A DNA stretch of 10,203 bases. Source: an uncultured bacterium (GTDB taxonomy: Bacteria > Patescibacteriota > Minisyncoccia > Spechtbacterales > HO2-43-30). Numbering within the stretch: the stretch's first letter is position 1; every line of letters begins with the position of its first letter. The stretch spans positions 1 through 10,203 of the forward strand of contig CAJXHR010000015.1 in NCBI GenBank assembly GCA_913054525.1. The letters run 5' to 3'. Positions 1-5,139 of the stretch are shown here, in pieces. The position numbers were made by a program, and so were the translations under genes. The notes beneath the pieces are model-generated. The model saw nothing but the letters and a program-made list of their open reading frames with translations. It was not told the origin of the DNA and did not search any database.

Positions 1-1
1 T

Positions 2-169
2 GGAGTGCGCTGTAACGAAGAAAATGAAGGCGTACAGGGCGTAATAGGATCGGATGCAAAAATGATAGGGTTTTATACATACGGCGAAGAAGGGCCGCTT
101 ATGGGAAAAAAGGGCACAAAGACATACTTTCACAATGAGACAATGACCCTCGTGGTATTAGGCGATTAA
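2..169 (+). CDS. FIST domain protein, C-terminal fragment
   Basis: The window opens inside a coding region read in the frame starting at base 2 and ending with TAA at 167-169 (55 codons visible). The visible end contains GFYTYGEEGP followed about 15 residues later by TYFHNETMTLVVLGD. This resembles the end of FIST_C domains, where a Gly-Phe-x-x-Tyr-Gly-Glu segment is followed by a His-Asn-x-Thr-Met-Thr-Leu strand. FIST (FIST_N plus FIST_C) is a sensory domain thought to bind small ligands and is often found with two-component or diguanylate cyclase proteins. It lies 64 bases upstream of a histidine kinase on the same strand that has almost no sensory region of its own, so it may supply input to that kinase (inference). 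The start and N-terminal half lie outside the window, so the full domain layout is unknown. Confidence 0.72.
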   Translation, partial: GVRCNEENEGVQGVIGSDAKMIGFYTYGEEGPLMGKKGTKTYFHNETMTLVVLGD

Positions 170-183
170 TCCTTTGTTTGCTT

Positions 184-211
184 GCGCTTCCTTGGATATC
201 CGGGGAAGCGC
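184..211. other. Perfect 12-bp hairpin between FIST gene and kinase gene
   Basis: The arms gcgcttccttgg (184-195) and ccggggaagcgc (200-211) pair along 12 positions, including two G-T wobbles, around an atat loop. No T-run follows on either strand, so it is not a standard intrinsic terminator. It could be a transcript-stabilising or attenuating hairpin between two genes of one operon. Confidence 0.5.
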
Positions 212-233
212 GGGCAGGCTAGAGATTTAGTCC

Positions 234-1538
234 ATGAACAAAACAAGGGAAAATAATAGCCCGATACCATCAAAGGCTGGCATATTAAGCATACAGGCAA
301 AGCTCTTTGTGCTTTTTAGTTTTATCGCATTGATTTTGGCAGTCACTGCCGCTCAAAATGATACCCGCATCTTAGTAATTGGCTTTGCTGTTTCTTTATT
401 TGGAGGTTTTATTTTTACGAGAAGGAGTATTATTGAACCCCTAGCTTCTTTAACTAGGGTAGTCCGAAAGATAAGCTCGGGAGATCTTACTATTAGGGCC
501 GAAATAAGGAGCAGAGATGAGATTGGGGAGTTGGCTAGGTCCTTCAATACAATGGCGAACCGCTTGGCAGAATATCCTACTAAGCTTGAGCGAACAGTGC
601 GGAAGCGAACAGAGGATCTCACCGAGGCAAATAGGATGCTTGGAGGTATTAATGCGGAGTTAGAGGGAAGAAATGCAGAGCTTGATGCCGTCGCAAAAGC
701 CCTTGTGCGCAGGGACCTGGAGCTTTCCGAACTGCGCAGACAGCAGGAAGATCGGCTTATAGAGCTTGATGCCGTCGCAAAAACCCTTGTACGCAGGGAC
801 ATGGAGCTCCTTCGTGTCAACGATGAGCTGCGGGAGCTGGACGTAGCTAAATCCCATTTTGTATCGGTGGCGGCGCATCAGCTGCGCACACCCCTTTCCG
901 CTGTAAAATGGACGTTTGACATGCTTTTATCCGGCGACTTTGGGCCGCTAACCAAAGAGCAGAAGGATGCTGTTAAACGAGGGCGTGACGTAAACAAAGG
1001 GACAATCCGGTTGGTAGCTGACCTTCTGGACGTTGCGCGCGTAGAATCAGGCCGATTCCCATACTCATTCAATACAGTAGATATAGGAAAGATTATAAAA
1101 GAGGTAGTAGAGATCAATAGGGCCTACGCAAAAGAAAGAAAGATTGATATAATAATATCAAGGGTAAAGGGCGGCAGGGCAAAAATTCCTCCTACAAAAG
1201 CAGATGAGACGGCACTGCGAATGGTATTGCAGAATTTTCTTTTAAACGCGATTAACTACACTTTACCGGGTGGAAAAATAGAGTTAGTATATAAAAAAGA
1301 AGGTAAATTTATAGAGGTGCGCGTGAAAGATACCGGTGTAGGTATACCTAAACGTGAGATGGGCCGGCTTTTCACAAAGTTTTTCCGAGGCGACAAAGTC
1401 GTGCGCATGCAGACATCGGGGACCGGCCTTGGACTCTTTATAGCAAAAAATATTATTACAGCACACAATGGAGAGATAGGGGTGGAGTCAGAAGAGGGTA
1501 AGGGGAGTACGTTTTGGTTTAGGATACCTATAAAATAA
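234..1538 (+). CDS. Membrane HAMP-domain sensor histidine kinase
   Basis: A 434-residue kinase that autophosphorylates a histidine and passes the phosphate to a response regulator. Two membrane segments (about residues 22-40 and 45-62) are joined by only a few residues, so there is essentially no extracytoplasmic sensor. A HAMP domain follows (about 63-115, with DEIGELARSFNTMA), then a long coiled coil (about 116-205) containing a duplicated block, then HisKA with the H-box SVAAHQLRTPLSAVKW (His215). The ATPase domain has the N-box LQNFLLNAINYT (Asn338), the G1 box DTGVGIP (366-372) and the G2 box GTGLGL (396-401). All catalytic motifs are intact. The ATG at 234 has only a weak purine-rich stretch upstream. 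The response regulator starts 37 bases downstream and is the likely partner. Signal input may come from the membrane, from HAMP, or from the adjacent FIST protein (inference). Confidence 0.93.
   Translation: MNKTRENNSPIPSKAGILSIQAKLFVLFSFIALILAVTAAQNDTRILVIGFAVSLFGGFIFTRRSIIEPLASLTRVVRKISSGDLTIRAEIRSRDEIGELARSFNTMANRLAEYPTKLERTVRKRTEDLTEANRMLGGINAELEGRNAELDAVAKALVRRDLELSELRRQQEDRLIELDAVAKTLVRRDMELLRVNDELRELDVAKSHFVSVAAHQLRTPLSAVKWTFDMLLSGDFGPLTKEQKDAVKRGRDVNKGTIRLVADLLDVARVESGRFPYSFNTVDIGKIIKEVVEINRAYAKERKIDIIISRVKGGRAKIPPTKADETALRMVLQNFLLNAINYTLPGGKIELVYKKEGKFIEVRVKDTGVGIPKREMGRLFTKFFRGDKVVRMQTSGTGLGLFIAKNIITAHNGEIGVESEEGKGSTFWFRIPIK
677..808 (+). repeat. Direct repeat of 48 bp (677-724 and 761-808) in the kinase coiled coil
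   Basis: Two 48-base copies, at 677-724 and 761-808, differ at only three positions. The copies are offset by 84 bases, which is 28 codons or exactly four heptads. They encode ELDAVAKALVRRDLEL and ELDAVAKTLVRRDMEL. The exact heptad period fits internal duplication of a coiled-coil unit that changes the length of the linker between HAMP and the H-box without changing helix phase. Confidence 0.9.
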
Positions 1539-1575
1539 AAGGGTACAAAAAAATTTAATCAAGGAAAATAAAACT

Positions 1576-1983
1576 ATGCAAGAAAAATCAACTAACCCGA
1601 GTAAAGAGTCAAACGCAGCGAAGAGTATCCTTGTTGTTGAGGATGATCAGTTTTTACGCGATCTTATTGTGAAAAAGCTGGAAGAAGAAGGGCTTAATAT
1701 AATACAAGCGGTTGATGGCGAAGAGGGATTGCAGTTTATCAAGGAAAATAAGCCCGCTCTTGTGCTTTTGGATTTAATACTGCCGGGCATTGACGGATTT
1801 GAGGTGCTTAAGCAAGCGAAGAGCGACCCGGAGACAAAGGATATTCCTATTATAATCCTCTCAAACCTCGGCCAAAAAGACGATATTGAACGTGGCCTTG
1901 AGCTGGGCGCAAGGGACTTCATGGTAAAGGCTCATTTTACTCCGGAAGAGATTGTGAAAAAGGCGAAAGAGGTATTGGGGTAA
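1576..1983 (+). CDS. Single-domain (CheY-like) response regulator
   Basis: A 135-residue protein made of one receiver domain after a polar tail of about 16 residues. The acidic pocket is E22-D23-D24 (VVEDDQ), the phosphorylated aspartate is D66 (LLDLILPGIDG), the switch Ser is S96 (ILSN) and the conserved lysine is K118 (MVKAHF). There is no DNA-binding or enzymatic output domain, so it probably acts by protein contact or as a phosphorelay intermediate. An aagga ribosome-binding site at 1561-1565 lies 10 bases before the ATG. It follows the histidine kinase by 37 bases with no terminator between them, which implies co-transcription and a cognate pair. The LSNLGQKDDIE and VKAHFTPEEI segments resemble receivers common in Parcubacteria (from memory, not searched). 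Confidence 0.93.
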   Translation: MQEKSTNPSKESNAAKSILVVEDDQFLRDLIVKKLEEEGLNIIQAVDGEEGLQFIKENKPALVLLDLILPGIDGFEVLKQAKSDPETKDIPIIILSNLGQKDDIERGLELGARDFMVKAHFTPEEIVKKAKEVLG

Positions 1984-1988
1984 GATTT

Positions 1989-2026
1989 AGCTTTAATTCA
2001 ACGTGAAAGCTCCCTTTGTTTTTGTT
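1989..2026 (+). terminator. Weak possible terminator after the response regulator
   Basis: The arms agcttt (1989-1994) and aaagct (2006-2011) flank an 11-base loop and are followed by the T-rich stretch ccctttgtttttgtt. The stem is short and AT-rich, so termination would be inefficient. Nothing else in the gap 1984-2085 looks like a terminator. Confidence 0.3.
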
Positions 2027-2062
2027 GTGGCCTTCGTTCCTGTTGGAATGCCGGCTATATTT

Positions 2063-2078
2063 TTTTATCCGGATAAAA
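2063..2078. promoter_or_regulatory. Perfect 16-bp palindrome just before holA
   Basis: The sequence ttttatccggataaaa is a perfect inverted repeat centred between 2070 and 2071. It ends 7 bases before the holA ATG, in the place where a Shine-Dalgarno sequence would be expected; none is visible. It could be an operator or simply an AT-rich leader with a chance palindrome. Confidence 0.3.
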
Positions 2079-2085
2079 TAAAATC

Positions 2086-3030
2086 ATGATTTTATTTTTA
2101 TACGGACCCGATACCTACGGGTCCGGCAAAAAATTAAATGAAATAATTGCGCGCTACAAGGAAGTCAATAAAAGCGGAATTAGTTTCCATGTATTTGATT
2201 CCGAAAATCACAATTTTGACGATTTTCGCAATGCCGCAGGGGCTGTGACTATGTTTGAGGAAAAGCGGTTTATCGTACTTAAGGGATTGTTGGCGACAAA
2301 AGATTTTTCCGAAAGATTTACGTCCTGGAAAAACAAGGATGATATGCCAAAGGCAAAGGATGTAATATGCGTATTCCATGAACAGGGCATAGACAAAAGA
2401 GATGAGGCATCCGCATGGCTTCTAAAAAATGCCCAAAGCCAGGAATTCGATATATTGACCGGCGCGCGGCTTAGCAAGTGGGCGAAGGAGTTTATCGCAA
2501 AAAAAGGAATAAAAATTACACAGGGCGCGCTTTACGAGCTTCTTTCTATAACCGGCGAGGATTTATGGATGTTTGAAAACGAGCTGCAGAAACTTAGATT
2601 TTATAAAGGAGGAGAAGAGATAAGCAGAGAGGATATCGGCATCTTTCTGCGGCTTCCGGACCAGAGGCATATCTTCGCTCTCATAGATGCCTTTATGGAA
2701 AATAATAAGCCAAAGGCATTGCGTCTGTTAAGAGCGCATATTGATGCCGGGGACAACGGACACTATTTATTCTCTATGATCTGCAGTCAATTTCGCAACA
2801 TAGCCCAAGCGCAGGACTTTCTGGAAAGAGGGGAAAGAGACGCTTCAAAGATCGCAAAAGCTACGTATATGCACCCTTTTGTGGCGAAAAAGAGCATGGC
2901 GCAAGCAAGAGCATTTGATAAGGCGCGTATTAAAAAAATCTACAGTCAGATTGTAGATTTTGAGATAGGCATAAAAACAGGCAAAACGGAGCCGCAAGCC
3001 GCTCTTGAAAGTTTTATTTTTGCGGGGTAA
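2086..3030 (+). CDS. holA: DNA polymerase III subunit delta
   Basis: A 314-residue protein that reads as the delta subunit of the clamp loader, the wrench that opens the beta sliding clamp during replication. The N-terminus (MILFLYGPDTYGSGKKLNEI) matches the family's opening strand and degenerate P-loop region. Two later blocks, VTMFEEKRFIVLKG (about residues 54-67) and SITGEDLWMFENELQKL (about 154-170), are typical delta landmarks. The C-terminal helical collar domain contains FSMICSQFRNIAQAQ, and length is normal for bacterial HolA. There is no obvious Shine-Dalgarno before the ATG; an AT-rich palindrome sits there instead. The 3' end overlaps rpsT on the opposite strand by 17 bases. The holA/rpsT adjacency is widely conserved and supports the call. 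Confidence 0.88.
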   Translation: MILFLYGPDTYGSGKKLNEIIARYKEVNKSGISFHVFDSENHNFDDFRNAAGAVTMFEEKRFIVLKGLLATKDFSERFTSWKNKDDMPKAKDVICVFHEQGIDKRDEASAWLLKNAQSQEFDILTGARLSKWAKEFIAKKGIKITQGALYELLSITGEDLWMFENELQKLRFYKGGEEISREDIGIFLRLPDQRHIFALIDAFMENNKPKALRLLRAHIDAGDNGHYLFSMICSQFRNIAQAQDFLERGERDASKIAKATYMHPFVAKKSMAQARAFDKARIKKIYSQIVDFEIGIKTGKTEPQAALESFIFAG

Positions 3031-3331
3031 GCTTCTTGTCCTGTCGCCCCTCCGGGGCGAGCCTCGCCTCCTGGGCGGGAGCGAAGGATCTTGCGATGAG
3101 GGATTTTCTGCGAGCCGCAGTGTTTTTCTTAATAACCCCAACTTTAGCCGCTTTATCAAGCGCTTTATAGATAAATGGCAGAAGGCGCTTGAGCTCTTCG
3201 TGTTTCCCTTCTTTTGCCAAAGACAGCCCCCTTTTCATAAGGGTTTTTGTTTTGTTCCTGTATGTGAGGTTATGGACCTTGCGTTTCTTGTTTTGCCGCA
3301 ATGCCTTTTTTGCTGAACTCGTTATTGGCAT
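3014..3331 (-). CDS. rpsT: Small ribosomal subunit protein bS20, with C-terminal insert
   Basis: A 105-residue basic protein that binds 16S rRNA early in 30S assembly. The first 81 residues match bS20: a lysine-rich start (MPITSSAKKALRQNKKRKV), then YRNKTKTLMKRG and VIKKNTAARRKSLIAR. Family members are usually about 85-90 residues. Here residues 82-98 (SFAPAQEARLAPEGRQD) look like an insert between SLIAR and KKL, and their DNA (3038-3088) is a double hairpin. The insert is in frame and sits where the family tail is variable, so the protein should still function. It lies 15 bases downstream of truB on the same strand, probably in one operon. The gene ends inside the 3' end of holA, with no separate terminator visible. 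Confidence 0.93.
   Translation of the reverse strand: MPITSSAKKALRQNKKRKVHNLTYRNKTKTLMKRGLSLAKEGKHEELKRLLPFIYKALDKAAKVGVIKKNTAARRKSLIARSFAPAQEARLAPEGRQDKKLTPQK
3038..3088 (-). repeat. Double-hairpin palindromic insert in rpsT
   Basis: One hairpin is perfect: tcgcccc (3044-3050), loop tcc, ggggcga (3054-3060). The adjacent one, 3064-3084, has tcgc/gcga outer arms and an imperfect inner stem. Read on the coding strand, the 50-base block 3039-3088 begins TCCTTCG and ends CAGGA, so the whole is roughly palindromic. It encodes 17 extra codons relative to usual bS20 proteins. Its tandem-hairpin layout is the same as that of the elements in uvrB. Confidence 0.65.
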
Positions 3332-3346
3332 ATTAAGGAATTTATA

Positions 3347-4003
3347 TCATTTTCGGCGTAAAGCGTCAATCGTCACAGCATCCGTAAGTGAATATTTGCC
3401 GATTTTTGTCCGTATTAGTTTTTCTAAATATGCCCCGCAGCCGAGATCTCTCCCGATGTCGCGGGCGAGGGCTCGTATGTATGTGCCCGAAGAGCACTGC
3501 ACCGTGAGCTCAAGCAGGGGCCATTCGTAGTTTAGAATTTTGATATTATAAATATTTATTTTTCGCGGCTCAAGCTTCGGTTTTTCGCCTTTGCGGGCAA
3601 GCTCGTAGGCCTTTTTGCCTTTTATCTTTATCGCAGAGTAAGCTGGCGGTATTTGGCTGATTTCACCAATAAATTTTTGTATCACCCGTTTAGTATCGTT
3701 GATTGTTATCTTTTGCCCGCGATCGCGGGCAAAAGATAATGAAGATCCGGTTATATCATCCGTATCAGTTTCCGCACCAAAGCGCAGTGTAGCAATATAT
3801 TCTTTGTCTAGTTTTAAAAATTCTGCCTGCCGTTTCGTTGCTTCTCTCCCAACAAGCACTATCAAAAGTCCCTCTGCAAAAGGGTCTAATGTCCCCGTAT
3901 GTCCAACTCTGGACTCGCCGGTGATTTTCCGTACATCATCCACAATATCATGCGATGTAGGCCCGGGGGGTTTGTTGACTAGCAGAATGTTTGATGCTGA
4001 CAC
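3347..4003 (-). CDS. truB: tRNA pseudouridine(55) synthase, short form without PUA domain
   Basis: A 218-residue enzyme that converts uridine 55 of the tRNA T-loop to pseudouridine. The start is GTG (4003-4001), which gives the family's usual opening (NILLVNKPPGPTSHDIV). The catalytic motif GHTGTLDPFAEGLL holds the nucleophile Asp40. Further family blocks are KEYIATLRFGAETDTDD, IPPAYSAIKIKGKKAYELAR and SGTYIRALARDIG. The protein stops at ALRRK, so the C-terminal PUA-like region seen in TruB proteins of about 300 residues is missing; short versions are common in reduced genomes. A perfect 34-bp palindrome lies within the segment coding SLSFARDRGQK, between the DTDD block and the QKFIGEI helix. 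rpsT follows after 15 bases; the lipoprotein gene runs divergently upstream. Confidence 0.93.
   Translation of the reverse strand: MSASNILLVNKPPGPTSHDIVDDVRKITGESRVGHTGTLDPFAEGLLIVLVGREATKRQAEFLKLDKEYIATLRFGAETDTDDITGSSLSFARDRGQKITINDTKRVIQKFIGEISQIPPAYSAIKIKGKKAYELARKGEKPKLEPRKINIYNIKILNYEWPLLELTVQCSSGTYIRALARDIGRDLGCGAYLEKLIRTKIGKYSLTDAVTIDALRRK
3706..3739. repeat. Perfect 34-bp palindrome inside truB
   Basis: The left arm (3706-3722, ttatcttttgcccgcga) is the exact reverse complement of the right arm (3723-3739), with its centre at gatc. It encodes roughly SFARDRGQKIT in TruB. Such a long perfect palindrome in a coding region is not expected from codon constraint. It could form a cruciform in DNA or a strong hairpin in mRNA. 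Confidence 0.9.
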
Positions 4004-4046
4004 GGTTTAATGATAGTGTAAATATGGTAATAAATCCAGAAGGATT

Positions 4047-4053
4047 GAGGAGG
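4047..4053 (+). promoter_or_regulatory. Strong Shine-Dalgarno that fixes a TTG start
   Basis: The sequence gaggagg lies 6 bases before TTG at 4060. It is the best ribosome-binding site in the window. It favours TTG 4060 over the upstream in-frame ATG codons at 3994 and 4024, which lack such a site. Confidence 0.75.
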
Positions 4054-4059
4054 CGTACC

Positions 4060-4425
4060 TTGAGAAGTATATCGGGATTGTTTATGATTCTGGCGCTTAC
4101 AGGCATCTTTGTCGCTTCAGTCTCGGCGTGCGGCGGTAGCAAGCCGGCAGAGGAAACGGCAGGCGAGGGACTTTCTTCCATTACTATCATGACTAGCGAT
4201 GGGAAAGGGCATCATATTTGGTATAAAATTCACAATTCCCAGATTACACTCCAAGATGACAAGGTTTCCCCAAGTAATGTATTGATTATATATCTGGATG
4301 GCAATGGCGAGTACAGGGGGTATGTCGAGTCATCGGCAGACGAATCATCCGGATGGTTGAGCAAATCCCACGATGAGGCCTATGAGGAAGCCAAGGATAT
4401 CCTTGGCCAGATTAAAGGGGGATGA
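4060..4425 (+). CDS. Small lipoprotein of unknown function
   Basis: A 121-residue protein read from TTG 4060. This start follows a gaggagg site at ideal spacing and gives a compact signal peptide: RS at the start, a hydrophobic core, and the lipobox SVSAC at residues 20-24. Lipidation at Cys24 would anchor it to the outer face of the cytoplasmic membrane. The mature part is small, acidic and has no family I recognise; it includes GHHIWYKIHNSQITL, a strand-rich stretch (VLIIYLDGNGEYRGYV), SGWLSKS and a C-terminal helix (DEAYEEAKDILGQIKGG). The next gene, also a lipoprotein with a TTG start, begins 6 bases after the stop and shares weak landmarks (WYKI/WYRV, SGW), so the two may be distant paralogues in one operon. 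Upstream ATG starts at 3994 or 4024 would put a long polar, arginine-rich tail ahead of the signal and are less likely. Confidence 0.7.
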   Translation: MRSISGLFMILALTGIFVASVSACGGSKPAEETAGEGLSSITIMTSDGKGHHIWYKIHNSQITLQDDKVSPSNVLIIYLDGNGEYRGYVESSADESSGWLSKSHDEAYEEAKDILGQIKGG

Positions 4426-4431
4426 TGCTCG

Positions 4432-5025
4432 TTGGAAATCAAAAATGGATTGGCCCTGTTTGTTCTTACAATTTTGCTGGCATTGTCTGCGATATCATGC
4501 GCGAGAGACCCCACGCCGGTAATAGTAGAAAAAGAGGTCATCAGAGAGGTCGTGAAAGAAATCCCGGTCATAAAAGAAGTCATCATAGAGGTCGAGAAGC
4601 CGGTCATAGTCACTAAAGAGGTTGTCCGGGAAGTGGTGATAGAGGTTATCGTAACGGCTACACCTCCTCCTCCTGCTGCCGATGAAGCTCCCGCCGGGGA
4701 ATTTCCGCGGACTTCAGCGGAAGTGACGACCCTGAACGACGCGACGTGGAATGTTTGGTACCGGGTGGATCATCCTCCCTATGAAGCTGTCGAATCATTT
4801 GAGCGCAACTTCGGTTATTTGTCGCAAGCGCTAATAATGCTTGAGGTCGCAGAGTCGGAGAATGGCCCGGCCATATTTAGGATTGTTTTCGATTTTTTCA
4901 ACCCGGATGGCCTGGAAGAAAATATAGTTTTTGATTTCGTTAATCTCGCCGAAGGACGCATCGCCTACGAGGAAGGAAATGCTACCCCCCCTTCTCTCTT
5001 ATCTGGTTGGACAGAATTCAGTTAA
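4432..5025 (+). CDS. Lipoprotein with Val-Glu repeat spacer
   Basis: A 197-residue protein starting at TTG 4432, the only usable start after an in-frame stop at 4423; a purine run (aaggggg, 4415-4421) lies 10 bases upstream. The signal peptide ends in the lipobox SAISC (Cys23). A low-complexity spacer (about residues 29-76) repeats units such as VEKEV, IREVVKE, IKEV and TKEVVREV, then ends with VTATPPPP. This spacer style is familiar from Chloroflexota surface lipoproteins. The globular part (about 90-197) has TWNVWYRVDHPPYEAV, then strand-rich segments, and ends SGWTEFS. I recognise no domain. Immediately past the TAA, the next frame (5024-5092) reads as a plausible helical tail, so the true C-terminus may be lost to a frameshift. 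Likely role: a surface protein tethered to the membrane, made together with the preceding lipoprotein. Confidence 0.75.
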   Translation: MEIKNGLALFVLTILLALSAISCARDPTPVIVEKEVIREVVKEIPVIKEVIIEVEKPVIVTKEVVREVVIEVIVTATPPPPAADEAPAGEFPRTSAEVTTLNDATWNVWYRVDHPPYEAVESFERNFGYLSQALIMLEVAESENGPAIFRIVFDFFNPDGLEENIVFDFVNLAEGRIAYEEGNATPPSLLSGWTEFS

Positions 5026-5092
5026 CAAGCGGGAAGTATTACATATCGCAGCTCAGCTTCTCGCGCATGCTGTGGCAGATGAAATAAAATAA
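5024..5092 (+). other. Possible out-of-frame C-terminal tail of the second lipoprotein
   Basis: Read one base forward from the lipoprotein frame, 5024-5092 encodes 22 residues (NKREVLHIAA followed by QLLAHAVADEIK) and ends in TAA at 5090-5092. It resembles an amphipathic helix, and the preceding lipoprotein ends with a helix in the same position after its own SGW motif. A +1 shift at agt-taa-c (5021-5026) would join them. This may be a frameshift mutation, an assembly error, or programmed frameshifting; it may also be chance. Confidence 0.35.
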
Positions 5093-5109
5093 GGCCCGAG
5101 ATTATCACG

Positions 5110-5139
5110 GCTCGCAATCATTATGATGCGAGCTTTTTT
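5110..5139 (+). terminator. Intrinsic terminator of the lipoprotein operon
   Basis: The arms gctcgca (5110-5116) and tgcgagc (5127-5133) form a 7-bp stem, extended by tca/tga after a bulged A, and a run of six T follows (5134-5139). It lies after the possible frame-2 tail and its T-run touches the uvrB stop codon from the other strand. The minus strand has no T-run after the stem, so it acts on the plus-strand transcript. Confidence 0.85.

Noticed and set aside
2103-2125. Hairpin cggaccc/gggtccg over the first codons of holA
   Set aside because: It encodes the family-conserved YGPDTYG segment and has a 9-base loop, so codon constraint explains it; there is no sign of an insert.
3005-3530. 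Plus-strand ORFs across rpsT and truB
   Set aside because: They lie antisense to two well-supported conserved genes and show no protein-like features.
4422-4616. Overlapping ORF starting ATGATG at 4422 on the plus strand
   Set aside because: It is a shadow frame of the second lipoprotein; its composition (Arg/Gly/His rich) reflects the Val-Glu repeat read out of frame.
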